A DNA stretch of 64,000 nt from an uncultured Oscillospiraceae bacterium (GTDB taxonomy: Bacteria > Bacillota > Clostridia > Oscillospirales > Oscillospiraceae). The notes under the pieces are model-generated. The model was not told the DNA's origin, searched no databases, and saw nothing but the letters and a program-made list of their open reading frames with translations. Position 1 is the first letter of the stretch, and each line of letters begins with the position of its first letter. This document shows, in pieces, positions 34,224 through 42,433 of this stretch. Location of the stretch: positions 1 through 64,000 of the forward strand of contig CAKTQP010000001.1 in NCBI GenBank assembly GCA_934597165.1, in the 5' to 3' direction. Position numbers and translations under genes: made by a program.

Positions 34224-34649
34224 ATGAAAGCTGATTCCTTTGTGGTCACCGACACCATCCCGGTGCAGGCGTTTTGCCAGCTGCGCGCGGCCGTCCACTT
34301 TCAGCCGCTGACGGAATCCCAGGCGGAACGGGTCTTGGCACACACCACCGCCGTCATCGCCATCCGCCACGGAGACCGCTATGTGGGCGTCACCCGCATC
34401 CTCTTCGACTACGGCACCGACGCCTACCTCACCGACGTGATCGTCCACCCGGACTACCAGGGGAAAGGCAACGGCGGTCTGTTGGTGAAAAACGCCCTAG
34501 CCTACCTGCAAGCCCACGTCCAGCCGGGCGTCAAAATCGCGTGCAGCCTCTACGCTAACCCCGGAAAGGAACCGTTCTACGAGACCTACGGCTTCCAGCC
34601 CCTGCCCAACGCCCAATACGGACACGGAATGCTGCTGGAACTGTCCTAA
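34224..34649 (+). CDS. GNAT-family N-acetyltransferase
   Basis: 141 aa. The acetyl-CoA loop is VHPDYQGKGNGGLLV, preceded by the strand YLTDVIV and followed by FYETYGFQPLP, the standard GNAT order. The ATG at 34224 follows AAAGGAG. Substrate unknown. Own terminator, shared with the convergent TetR gene. Confidence 0.88.
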   Translation: MKADSFVVTDTIPVQAFCQLRAAVHFQPLTESQAERVLAHTTAVIAIRHGDRYVGVTRILFDYGTDAYLTDVIVHPDYQGKGNGGLLVKNALAYLQAHVQPGVKIACSLYANPGKEPFYETYGFQPLPNAQYGHGMLLELS

Positions 34650-34653
34650 CGTC

Positions 34654-34691
34654 AAAAACGCCCCACAGCTGAAACGCTGTAGGGCGTTTTT
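34654..34691. terminator. Bidirectional terminator between GNAT and TetR genes
   Basis: AAAAACGCCC-ACAGC/GCTGT-GGGCGTTTTT stem with T runs on both strands. Confidence 0.85.
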
Positions 34692-34696
34692 CGTTT

Positions 34697-35266
34697 TCAA
34701 GGCAGGTCAAACTCCCGCTCGATGACCCCGCGGATCATCTCATAGGTGTCCTCGTCGCTGTCCAGTTCACCGCTGTCCATCATCCACGCCGCCCCATAGA
34801 TGGCGGCACGGACCACGAAGAGCTTCCGATGGCGATCCTCCTCCGGCATCCCCACCTCCCGACAGTACCGCCGGACGAGACGCATGGTGGACGCGCTCAG
34901 GCTGGATTTCTCTCGGATCTGCGCCGGATTTAAGGACTCGTCCCGGAGCATCAGGATGGCACGGTAGTGGGGGTTCTCCTGCAAAAAGCGGATATAGGCC
35001 AAGCTGATGGCCACCAGCCGTTCCCGGGTGTCGTTGGGCACCTGGCTCAAGATCTCGTGCTCCACCTCATGCCACTGCTGGTTGATGTAGTGGAGGATGG
35101 CCAGGATATAGTCGTTCTTGTTCTTGAAATGCTTGTAAGGCGCCGAGCAGGACACACCGCAGCTGGCGGCGATCCGTCGGACGGAGAAATTCTGCACCCC
35201 GTGGAGCCGCACCTCCTGGATACCAGCCAGGAGCAGCTCCACCTTGGTCTTGGAATGGGTGGGCAT
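34697..35266 (-). CDS. TetR/AcrR-type transcriptional regulator
   Basis: 189 aa with an N-terminal helix-turn-helix: FSVRRIAASCGVSCSAPYKH at about 28-47. The C-terminal helical domain is typical of ligand binding. The ATG lies 2 bases after the fakA stop, with GTGGAG inside the fakA end as ribosome-binding site, so it is the third gene of the fakB-fakA transcript. It may respond to fatty acids or acyl-CoA, an inference from position. Confidence 0.85.
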   Translation of the reverse strand: MPTHSKTKVELLLAGIQEVRLHGVQNFSVRRIAASCGVSCSAPYKHFKNKNDYILAILHYINQQWHEVEHEILSQVPNDTRERLVAISLAYIRFLQENPHYRAILMLRDESLNPAQIREKSSLSASTMRLVRRYCREVGMPEEDRHRKLFVVRAAIYGAAWMMDSGELDSDEDTYEMIRGVIEREFDLP

Positions 35267-35267
35267 C

Positions 35268-36917
35268 TCACTCCACCGCGATCAGGTAGGCGTACACAGG
35301 CTGACCGCCGGGCACCAGAGTCAAGTCTACATCCTCACCCAGCAGTTCTGCCAGCAGCTTCTGTGTCTCCTCTGCCTCTGCATCGGACACATCTTCCCCG
35401 TAGAACACGGTCACGCAGGCCATTCCCTGCTCCTGTGCCAGCAGCTCCCGCAGGCAGGTCGTCCGGTCATCTGCCACCACGGTGACTTTATTCTCAACCA
35501 GACCCAAGATCTGCCCCTTCTTCATCTGCTTCCCGTTATACTCTGCATCCCGAACGGCATAGGTCACCGCCAGAGAGTGGACAGCCTGGGAAGCCTCCAG
35601 CATAGCCGCCTGATTTTCCTCGGCAGCCACCCCCGGTTCATAGGCGTACATAGCGCTGACCCCCTGCTGGATGGTCTTGGTGGGCACCACAAACACTTTG
35701 ATGCCTTCGTCAGCGGCCAGTTCCGCCGCCTGCTGGGCAGCCATGATGATATTGCCGTTGTTGGGCAGCACGAACACCGTTTCGCCGCCGGACTTGCGCA
35801 CGGCGTCCAGAACAGTCTGGGTGCTGGGGTTCATGGTCTGACCGCCGGTGATGATCTCCGCCACGCCCATATCCTGGAACACAGCACTGATGCCTTCCCC
35901 GTTGGCCACCGCCACGATGGCCTCGCCTACCCGCTTCGGAGCAGGTGCTTCCACGGCAGGCACGCCGGCAGCGTCCGCCAGCTGGGAGTGCTGGATGCGC
36001 ATATTCTCCACCTTCACGGTGACCAGGTCACCATAGCGCTGCGCCTCGTTGATGACCAAGCCGGGATGCTCGGTGTGGACGTGGAGCTTGATGAGATTAT
36101 CGTCGTCCACGAACACCGCACTGTCCCCAGCCCCTTCGATGAACTGGTGCAGGGCGCCGACCTTGCCTTCGCCCTTATATTCCGCGCTCTTTTCCACGAT
36201 GCACTCGGTGCAGTACGGATAAGTGATCTCCGCCTGAGACAGGGCCGCAGCAGCAGCAGGCTGGCTGCTGGCCACGGGGTTCTGCTCCGGTGCGGGGACG
36301 AAATCGCCCCTGAGGACTTGGTTCATAGCGTTGAGGATACCCAGGAAGCCGTAGCCACCAGCGTCCACCACGCCTGCCTCCTTCAGCTTGGGCAGCTGTT
36401 CCGGGGTCTTGTCCAGGGCAGCGTCGGCAGCGGTGATGATGGCCACGAACAGGGTCTCAAAATCCTGATCCGGAGCGATCTCCACCAGCTGTGCGGCGCA
36501 CTCGGAAGCCGCCCGCATGACGGACAGGATGGTGCCTTCGGTGGGGTTCATGACCGCCTGATAAGCGCCCTTGACGCCGGTGTCCATGGCCTGGGCGAAG
36601 TCCGCGATGGTGGCGGTCTCCTTCTCCTTCAGGGCACGGGCGACGCCGCGGAAGAAGACAGAGAGGATGACGCCGGAGTTGCCGCGGGCACAGCGGAGCA
36701 TATTCTCTGCCGCCTCACTGGCGCAGGCACCCAGGGACACAGCAGGGTCGAACTGGAAGTGATAGACCCCGCTCATGGTCATGGTCATATTGGAACCGGT
36801 ATCCCCATCGGGCACCGGGAACACGTTCATGTTGTTGATGGTCTCGCAGTTGGTGGCCAGCAGATTGGCGCCGCTGCACAACATCTTATAATAGGTTTCA
36901 GCCGTTAAGGTCTTCAT
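35268..36917 (-). CDS. fakA: Fatty acid kinase ATP-binding subunit
   Basis: 549-aa DAK-domain protein (YloV/FakA). It phosphorylates fatty acids held by FakB, feeding exogenous fatty acids into phospholipids. The N-terminal kinase domain has NVFPVPDGDTGSNM (metal-binding aspartates) and GNSGVILSVFFRG. The C-terminal domain resembles DegV-type folds. ATG at 36917 begins the conserved MKTLTAETYYKML; a start 10 codons earlier is possible. The fakB gene sits upstream on the same strand. Confidence 0.92.
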   Translation of the reverse strand: MKTLTAETYYKMLCSGANLLATNCETINNMNVFPVPDGDTGSNMTMTMSGVYHFQFDPAVSLGACASEAAENMLRCARGNSGVILSVFFRGVARALKEKETATIADFAQAMDTGVKGAYQAVMNPTEGTILSVMRAASECAAQLVEIAPDQDFETLFVAIITAADAALDKTPEQLPKLKEAGVVDAGGYGFLGILNAMNQVLRGDFVPAPEQNPVASSQPAAAAALSQAEITYPYCTECIVEKSAEYKGEGKVGALHQFIEGAGDSAVFVDDDNLIKLHVHTEHPGLVINEAQRYGDLVTVKVENMRIQHSQLADAAGVPAVEAPAPKRVGEAIVAVANGEGISAVFQDMGVAEIITGGQTMNPSTQTVLDAVRKSGGETVFVLPNNGNIIMAAQQAAELAADEGIKVFVVPTKTIQQGVSAMYAYEPGVAAEENQAAMLEASQAVHSLAVTYAVRDAEYNGKQMKKGQILGLVENKVTVVADDRTTCLRELLAQEQGMACVTVFYGEDVSDAEAEETQKLLAELLGEDVDLTLVPGGQPVYAYLIAVE

Positions 36918-37036
36918 TTGAGGCAAGTCCTCCCTTTCTTCATCCACGCTCCATGGGATAGAGCGCGTTCAGCCTGGCAGGGGCCAGGCTGAGACGTCAT
37001 TTACTCGATTCAGAGCGCACCGCTCTGCAACGTTTT
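36918..37036 (-). other. fakB-fakA intergenic stretch with hairpin
   Basis: A stem CAGCCTGGC/CCAGGCTG (about 36970-36990) lies between the genes without a T run. It may stabilise or process the mRNA rather than terminate it. Confidence 0.4.
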
Positions 37037-37906
37037 TCAGCGTCCCTTGCCCACAAAGAACAGGGCGACGGTGCCGGGACCTGCGTGGGCGCCGATGACG
37101 GGGCCAATGAAGTTGATGAGACTCTTGCTGCCGAAGCGTTCGTGGATCATCTCCGCCACCTTGTGGGCGTCGTCATAGCAGTCGGCATGGGCGATGAACA
37201 CGGTCTGCTTTTCCGGCTCGATGGCCTGTTCGCCCATCTTGTCCACCAGGGCACGGAGAGCAGCCGCTCTGCCCCGAGCCTTGGAGACGGCAGCCAGCTT
37301 GCCTTCGTTATCCATATTCATGACCGGCTTGATGTTGAGCATGGTGCCCAGACGAGCAGTGGTGCCGCCGATACGGCCGCCCCGCTTCAGGTGCTGCAGG
37401 TCATCAACGGTATACCAGTGACAGATATGGAGCTTCTGCGCCTCCACAAAGTCCCGCACCTCATGCATAGACTTGCCGCCGGCCTTTTCCAGGGCAGCCA
37501 GGTAGACCAGCAGCCCCTGCCCCATGCAGGCACAGAGGGTGTCCACTGCGATCAGCTCAAACTCCGGATACTCCTCCTGCAGCTCCCGTGCCGCCATAGC
37601 ACCTGCGTTGAAGGTGCCGCTCAGGCCGGAGGAGAAGCCCAGATAGAGCACGTCATGTCCGGCGATCAGCTCCGCTTCCATGACCGTGCGGAACATGGCC
37701 ATATTGACCGCGCTGGTGGTGGCCTGCTTGCCAGCCTTCAGCTGAGCATAGAACTCTTCAAAGCCAATGGCACGGCCGTCGGGGTAGTTGAAATAGGTCT
37801 TGCCGTCCAGGTTCACCGCCAGGGGAACCACACGGATGCCCATCTTCTCCAGCAGGGAGGCGGGCAGGTCACAAGAGGAATCAGTAACAATGGTATAATA
37901 TCTCAT
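37037..37906 (-). CDS. fakB: DegV-family fatty acid-binding protein
   Basis: 289 aa. Binds a fatty acid and presents its carboxyl group to FakA. Family motifs: IVTDSSCDLP at the start, the fatty-acid-contacting SGLSGTFNAG, DTLCACMGQG and LKRGGRIGG. TAAGGAG lies before the ATG. First gene of the fakB-fakA-tetR transcript. Confidence 0.92.
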   Translation of the reverse strand: MRYYTIVTDSSCDLPASLLEKMGIRVVPLAVNLDGKTYFNYPDGRAIGFEEFYAQLKAGKQATTSAVNMAMFRTVMEAELIAGHDVLYLGFSSGLSGTFNAGAMAARELQEEYPEFELIAVDTLCACMGQGLLVYLAALEKAGGKSMHEVRDFVEAQKLHICHWYTVDDLQHLKRGGRIGGTTARLGTMLNIKPVMNMDNEGKLAAVSKARGRAAALRALVDKMGEQAIEPEKQTVFIAHADCYDDAHKVAEMIHERFGSKSLINFIGPVIGAHAGPGTVALFFVGKGR

Positions 37907-37978
37907 GATAAGAAACTCCTTATGGCGGAAGGGCTTGCGCCCCGCTAAGTTATCAGTGATTACTTTTAGATCCTTTTA

Positions 37979-38007
37979 AGAGTAGCAGACCGAGGCCGGT
38001 TTGTCAA
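37979..38007 (-). promoter_or_regulatory. Promoter of the fakB operon
   Basis: TTGACA (38002-38007), 17-base spacer, TACTCT (37979-37984) on the minus strand. Confidence 0.75.
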
Positions 38008-38182
38008 TACTTTCCGCGTGATCGGAAAGAGGCTCTTTTCAACGAAAGAAAAACGTGGTAAAGTACCAATAGGAAATGGGTTTCCCCTTTTTTACGTGAT
38101 CTGAGAGGGGAGTTGGCAGCACGTGCTCCGTCCTGTCGATACCCCAAACAACACAGACTACATAGAAACAGGAGGTCCCCCT

Positions 38183-38836
38183 ATGAACTACCCCCGCACC
38201 CTGCTGGCCCTCTCTCTGGCCAGTGTCCTGCTCCTCTCCGGCTGCGGTGCCGGCAGTGGCAGCACCGGCTCCACCAGCGCCGCGCCCACCGACAACACCG
38301 TCTCGGAGCGCAGCCTCTTGCAGCTGAGGATCGGCAACGAAGAGGTCACCCTGGAACCGGAGCAGCGGTACTACAGCTGGTCTGCCAGCGACACCGACTC
38401 GGGCACGGAGCACTTTGACCTGAACACCGAACAGGTCATCCGGGATTGGGATCAGGTGACCATGGTCACCAGCGCCGACATCGGCCTGGGCGTCAGCCTG
38501 GATTATTTCATGGACGTCTACCACGTCCAGCCCAATTACGCCCACCTGAACTACGAATACGACCCCTACGAGGACGGCACCACCGACACCGCAAGTGAGC
38601 TCTATACGGGCACGCTGCCCGATTGGGAGAAAAAGAAGATCCTAGATCTGTGCATCTCCCTGGCCTATATCCAGGAGAACGGTCAGTGGACGCTGATGGA
38701 TCAGAGCAAGCAGTCCTACAGCGAATACCAGGGCGACTGCATCGTCTACGACTTTGACTTCGTGGAGCACAGCGAGGACGACGCTACCGGCATCGCCTTG
38801 GACAATCTCACTGTTACCTATTATAAACCGACTTGA
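38183..38836 (+). CDS. Lipoprotein of unknown function, 217 aa
   Basis: Signal peptide with lipobox LLLSGC (Cys 21) and a short Gly/Ser linker, then an acidic domain rich in Asp, Tyr and Glu. No known family seen. ATG at 38183 follows AGGAGG; the longer frame lacks a site. Located on the outer face of the membrane. Confidence 0.8.
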   Translation: MNYPRTLLALSLASVLLLSGCGAGSGSTGSTSAAPTDNTVSERSLLQLRIGNEEVTLEPEQRYYSWSASDTDSGTEHFDLNTEQVIRDWDQVTMVTSADIGLGVSLDYFMDVYHVQPNYAHLNYEYDPYEDGTTDTASELYTGTLPDWEKKKILDLCISLAYIQENGQWTLMDQSKQSYSEYQGDCIVYDFDFVEHSEDDATGIALDNLTVTYYKPT

Positions 38837-38965
38837 CCGGACAGGTCTATGTCTGATATTCATACATCCTTCACGATTTGGTGTGGATTTTTTCACATTT
38901 TCCGGATAGTATAACACATATAGTAATAGACAAGCGTAATATTCACGCGCAAAGGAGTGGATCTC

Positions 38966-39691
38966 ATGTTCCGTAATGACTACGACTCATACGACCGCTA
39001 CAACGCATACGATTCCTATGGCCAAGAGGCTCGTATCGCCGGAAAACAGCGGTACTTTGCTCAGACCTATGGCCTCATGGCCGGGGCACTGGCTGTGACC
39101 TTCCTGGTCGCCCTGGGCACCGCCCGGTTCTTCCCTCAGGTGGCGGTCTCCTCCAGCATCGTCATCGTCCTGTGCATCGCACAGCTGGTGCTGGTCTTCT
39201 CCCTGTCCCGTTCCCTGACCCGTGGCAATACCACCAGCACCTTGGTCAAGTTCCTCTTGTACGCCGCCTTCACCGGAGTGTCCTTCTCCAGCATCTTCCT
39301 GTACTTCCGGGCAGAAACCCTGGTGCTCTGTTTCCTGGCCACCGCCGCAGCCTTCGGCGGCATGGCGCTGTACGGCCTGTACAGCAAGCGGGATGTCCTC
39401 AGCTGGGGCAGCACCCTGTTCGGTGGGCTGATCGGCCTGCTGGTGCTGATGCTGTTGGGCTTCTTCCTGTCGGTGCCCACCTTCCACCTGTTCATCAGCG
39501 TTTTGGGCGTGCTCATCTTCATGGGCATGACCGCCTATGACACCCGGAAGCTGAGCCTGATGTACGACCAGGCCGCCGGCACCCGCGTGGCGCAGGCCTA
39601 TTCCATCTACGGCGCCTTCCAGCTCTACCTGGATTTCATCAACCTCTTCCTGTACCTGGTGCGCCTGATCGGCATCGCTGATCATGATTAA
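38966..39691 (+). CDS. Bax inhibitor-1/YccA family membrane protein
   Basis: 241 aa. A tyrosine- and aspartate-rich N-terminal tail (1-28) precedes seven TM helices. Family marks: YGLMAGALAVTF in TM1, GVSFSSIFLYF, and FMGMTAYDTRKLSLMYDQ followed by YGAFQLYLDFINLFLYLVRL with the conserved acidic residues of the pH-gated calcium-leak fold. ATG at 38966 has AAAGGAG eight bases upstream; a GTG at 38957 overlaps that site. Monocistronic. Confidence 0.9.
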   Translation: MFRNDYDSYDRYNAYDSYGQEARIAGKQRYFAQTYGLMAGALAVTFLVALGTARFFPQVAVSSSIVIVLCIAQLVLVFSLSRSLTRGNTTSTLVKFLLYAAFTGVSFSSIFLYFRAETLVLCFLATAAAFGGMALYGLYSKRDVLSWGSTLFGGLIGLLVLMLLGFFLSVPTFHLFISVLGVLIFMGMTAYDTRKLSLMYDQAAGTRVAQAYSIYGAFQLYLDFINLFLYLVRLIGIADHD

Positions 39692-39800
39692 AATGCAATC
39701 CAAACCACTGCCTCGGAGCTTCTGTTCCGGGGCAGTTTCTTTTCCTTCCCGCAATTCCAAACAAATTTGATAGGTTTTTGAAAAAACTTAAAAAATGGGC

Positions 39801-39829
39801 TTGACAACCCGCTGAGTCTGTGTTAAATT
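39801..39829 (+). promoter_or_regulatory. Sigma-A promoter ahead of the double operator
   Basis: TTGACA (39801-39806), 17-base spacer, TAAATT (39824-39829). The first operator begins 8 bases later, at the likely transcription start. Confidence 0.6.
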
Positions 39830-39837
39830 ATACCCGT

Positions 39838-39855
39838 GGTTAGCGAGAGCTAACC
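39838..39855. promoter_or_regulatory. TTAG-N6-CTAA operator, site 1
   Basis: GGTTAG-CGAGAG-CTAACC, perfect 6-bp arms with six-base centre. Overlaps the transcription start of the promoter at 39801, a classic repressor position. Confidence 0.65.
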
Positions 39856-39907
39856 GGCACAAGCCCTCATTACCGCCGGTTGGATACCGGTAAACTTTTC
39901 TCCCTAA

Positions 39908-39925
39908 GGTTAGTTCAGGCTAACC
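39908..39925. promoter_or_regulatory. TTAG-N6-CTAA operator, site 2
   Basis: GGTTAG-TTCAGG-CTAACC, same arms as site 1, 70 bases downstream. Two sites in phase could allow cooperative or looped binding. Confidence 0.6.
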
Positions 39926-40320
39926 CCTCATAAATATCCTATCGCAACTCCTTTCAAAACAGGGCTCGTATCTTCCTTTCTTTTGGTGTACTCATTGTGC
40001 GGTCTGCACTGGCAGATGATGCAGGAACCTCATCTGCCAGGCGGCCGAGATCCACCAGTGAGTGCCACCAACCCCGTCGGAGACACTCCTCATCTTCGAC
40101 GCCGCCCCAAGGGGCACGAAACATAACAAATGCCGAAAACAAAGTAACTCTTACCAACTCCCCTTTGGAATGACTGAAATACCTCCTTTGAGATTGTCCT
40201 CTATTTTTTATTTCAATATTCCACAAACGTTTTGCGCCAGCGGATGCACCTCTGCTGGCGCAAAATGTCGTTGCAGACCCAGCATTTTTTCAGTGGCATC
40301 AAAAAAGAGGAAATTTTCTC

Positions 40321-40349
40321 TTGACAGCGCCTGTAATATGTGGTATCCT
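40321..40349 (+). promoter_or_regulatory. Promoter of the tRNA pair
   Basis: TTGACA (40321-40326), 17-base spacer, TATCCT (40344-40349), 27 bases before the tRNA-Leu. Confidence 0.8.
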
Positions 40350-40375
40350 AATAAAGCGCTTGAGAGATACGGTAC

Positions 40376-40462
40376 GCCGGAGTGGCGGAACTGGCAGACG
40401 CCCGGGACTTAAAATCCCGTGGGAGTGATCCCGTACCGGTTCGATCCCGGTCTCCGGCACCA
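40376..40462 (+). tRNA. tRNA-Leu (anticodon TAA)
   Basis: Acceptor arms GCCGGAG/CTCCGGC, anticodon loop CTTAAAA in a GGGA/TCCC stem, a long variable arm (class II) and TTCGATCC in the T loop. The CCA end is encoded. Confidence 0.95.
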
Positions 40463-40474
40463 ACATCTTTATAT

Positions 40475-40551
<77 letters not shown>

Positions 40552-40559
40552 GTTTCATG

Positions 40560-40596
40560 TACGACCGTTTTCTTCGGAAGACGGTCGTATCTTTTA
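40560..40596 (+). terminator. Terminator of the tRNA pair
   Basis: TACGACCGT/ACGGTCGTA stem followed by TCTTTTATTT. Confidence 0.8.
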
Positions 40597-40637
40597 TTTC
40601 CGATCCAACCTCCCACCTGAACCAAAGAGGCGTTTTT

Positions 40638-40841
40638 ATGACCTACGATGAACTAACAAAGTTTTTAGGCAAACCCGTGCTCGTAACCTACCTGGACGGC
40701 CGCCAGTTCCAAGGCGTGTTCACAAACACAGAGTCTGAGTTTGATACCGCGTCCGGAAAGGATGAAATCGAGCTAGACGCCGGGACATTTTGCTACGGCA
40801 TCCCGCTGGATGAGATCACGGACATGGAGGAACTCCTATGA
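40638..40841 (+). CDS. Small beta-rich protein, possibly LSm-like, 67 aa
   Basis: The order of a short helix (YDELTKFLGK) and strands (PVLVTYLDGRQFQGVFT, DEIELDAG) ending IPLDEITDMEEL resembles a small Sm-like barrel. This is a fold guess from strand pattern only. AAAGAGG precedes the ATG at 40638. The stop overlaps the next start (ATGA). Confidence 0.6.
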   Translation: MTYDELTKFLGKPVLVTYLDGRQFQGVFTNTESEFDTASGKDEIELDAGTFCYGIPLDEITDMEELL

Positions 40842-41143
40842 AACGCACCGAAGCCTATCGACAGTTCCTCGAAGAAAAGCTGCGGGAGCGCTACCCCACC
40901 TTTATCCTGCACGGTCGAACCAGTTTCCAAGCCCCAGACGGCACTACCCTGCGCATCGACACCCTAAACTGGGCACAGGAAGCACTGGTGGTGGAATACG
41001 CCTACGACGAAACCTGGGCGGAGAACAATGTGTTCGAGGACGGCGACCTGTTCTATATCGACGAGCTGTCCCCGGAAGAAATGCTAGCCGGGATGCTGGC
41101 GGAAATAGAAGAACCCCCTGACCCAACCCTACCCAACAAATGA
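40838..41143 (+). CDS. Hypothetical protein, 101 aa
   Basis: Acidic cytosolic protein beginning MKRTEAYRQFLEEKLRERYP, with a central beta segment (GTTLRIDTLNWAQEALVVEY) and an acidic, proline-rich tail. Translationally coupled to the 67-aa gene upstream, so the two products may act together. No family recognised. Confidence 0.7.
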   Translation: MKRTEAYRQFLEEKLRERYPTFILHGRTSFQAPDGTTLRIDTLNWAQEALVVEYAYDETWAENNVFEDGDLFYIDELSPEEMLAGMLAEIEEPPDPTLPNK

Positions 41144-41146
41144 AAC

Positions 41147-41184
41147 AGCCCTCTCCGATCCCATACGGAGAGGGCTTCTTTTTT
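41147..41184 (+). terminator. Terminator after the small coupled genes
   Basis: 11-bp stem AGCCCTCTCCG/CGGAGAGGGCT with TCTTTTTT. Confidence 0.88.
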
Positions 41185-41285
41185 GCGCTTTAGCGGCGGC
41201 CTGTCATGGTAATGCGGTAGCAAACTGTTCAATGCCCCTTCTAGGGTCTGTGCAAACCACTCGTTTCCTAGTGGTTTTGATTGTA

Positions 41286-41756
41286 TCAAGAAGCGGTTCG
41301 GACGTTTTCCGCTGGAGTATTGGAGGTAGTGCAGGTCATACCGGCCGCACCGATGGTGACATACAACTTCTCCTGCACCGTATCGTAAAGGAACGTGCCT
41401 TCTCCCAGCAACGTATCCTCGGCATTCCGCACACAAATGGTAAAGGGCACGGAGTGCCCCACCTCTTTGGAAAGCTGCACAATATCATCCCCGGTGAAGA
41501 AGCATTCACCAGCCTTCAACAGCGAGCCGTCTGCGTTTTGGCATACCTTTGTGAAGCTGCCGCCGTGCAGGGCGATGGAATGGACATCATCCCGCTCCAG
41601 CTTGACATACACGCCGGCTCCAATGGATTTGCCCGGCGTATCCAACGCTGCGGATGGGTCGCTTTTCGCCTCTGACAGCTTAGTGCAGCCCGTCATAACA
41701 ACGGCGATCAGCAATATCGCTGCGGTCAGCAGCGTCGTGATGGTTTTCTGTTTCAT
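41286..41756 (-). CDS. Lipoprotein of unknown function, 156 aa
   Basis: Signal peptide with lipobox VVMTGC (Cys 24), then a beta-rich domain. Segments such as GAGVYVKLERDDVHSIALHGG and TFLYDTVQEKLYVTIGA suggest an Ig-like or barrel fold. ATG at 41756 follows TAGGAGGA; the longer frame covers the neighbouring lysE remnant. Last gene of a small minus-strand group. Confidence 0.75.
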   Translation of the reverse strand: MKQKTITTLLTAAILLIAVVMTGCTKLSEAKSDPSAALDTPGKSIGAGVYVKLERDDVHSIALHGGSFTKVCQNADGSLLKAGECFFTGDDIVQLSKEVGHSVPFTICVRNAEDTLLGEGTFLYDTVQEKLYVTIGAAGMTCTTSNTPAENVRTAS

Positions 41757-41784
41757 CGTTCCTCCTATTGTATTTCGTCGTATG

Positions 41785-42051
41785 TTACAGCGCCAATTGG
41801 ATGGCAAATGCAAGGAATGTAATCCCAAAGCATTTTTGGAGCAGTGACATCCTTCTAGGCGATCGGCAGAGCCATTCCTTTGCTGTCCCAGCCAAACAGC
41901 AATGCAGAAGGATGCCAGCAGTACAGCCCAGTGCAGCAAACACACTCTTCCCCCGCCCTTCGCTCATCCCGACAGATACCGTGTAAATAACGCCTGTCCC
42001 TGGAATCAGGATGATAATCAGCGATGTGAGCAAAAATGCGCAGGTATTCAT
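41785..42051 (-). pseudogene. LysE-family exporter remnant with internal deletion
   Basis: 88 aa. The first 45 residues match the start of a LysE/RhtB exporter (MNTCAFLLTSLIIILIPGTGVIYTV-type opening, then GRGKSVFAALGC). They are followed at once by the family's C-terminal end (SPRRMSLLQKCFGITFLAFAIQLAL-type). About 115-120 middle residues with three TM helices are missing. The frame is kept, so it may still be translated, but transport is not expected. It overlaps the DUF3795 stop by ATGA. Confidence 0.7.
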
Positions 42052-42407
42052 CTGTTTGCCCGTTTCGCCTCACGGAGCTGTTTCAGGTTTTCCAGAACAG
42101 ACGGACTGTTTGCGGCGATGCGCCCTAAGGTCGGACATCCGTCCATCTGCCCGCAGTCGGCGCAGGTGTCCAAACCCTTCTCCCGCACGCAGTTGTGTAC
42201 GGGACAGAGCGTGTCACAGAACGGTGTTTTTGCCCCCGCTACGCGGCAGCCGGTACAGTGGATCATTTCCGGCGTGATCGTCACCCCGTTGAGCTTTGTC
42301 CACAGGGCAGCGGTCTTCTCGCGCAGAGCGTTGTCCTGTGTGACCGTTGCGATCCTGGCATCGCAGGTTTCGCAGTTCAGTCCGCAGCAGCCAATGAGTT
42401 GGTTCAT
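42048..42407 (-). CDS. DUF3795 cysteine-rich protein
   Basis: 119 aa with many cysteines in metal-binding spacing: CCGLNCETCDA at the start, CTGCR, then CDTLCPVHNC and CADCGQMDGC. This is the DUF3795 pattern, probably a zinc or iron-sulfur protein; role unknown. ATG at 42407 follows AAGGAGGG. Coupled to the lysE remnant. Confidence 0.85.
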   Translation of the reverse strand: MNQLIGCCGLNCETCDARIATVTQDNALREKTAALWTKLNGVTITPEMIHCTGCRVAGAKTPFCDTLCPVHNCVREKGLDTCADCGQMDGCPTLGRIAANSPSVLENLKQLREAKRANR

Positions 42408-42433
42408 GGGTATCCCTCCTTGTGTCTTTCCAC

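Larger units (their letters stand above)
39692..40320. other. Gene-free structured region with two operators; possible regulatory RNA
   Basis: About 630 bases without a convincing gene. On the plus strand it holds a TTGACA promoter (39801), two TTAG-N6-CTAA palindromes, a stem CTGGCAGATGA/TCATCTGCCAG (40009-40042), a GCCCC/GGGGC hairpin and a perfect 12-bp stem TTTTGCGCCAGC/GCTGGCGCAAAA (40232-40267). I could not match it to tmRNA, RNase P, SRP or 6S RNA. A 90-codon minus-strand frame (39954-40226) has no start next to its AAAGGAGG and is not called. Confidence 0.5.

Noticed and set aside
39954..40226. 90-codon minus-strand frame in the gene-free region, with an internal AAAGGAGG
   Set aside because: No start codon stands at the right distance from that site and the product has no recognisable pattern; operators and stems point to regulation or RNA instead.
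39692..40320. Known RNA genes (tmRNA, RNase P, SRP, 6S) in the structured gap
   Set aside because: The hallmark motifs of these RNAs were looked for and not found.
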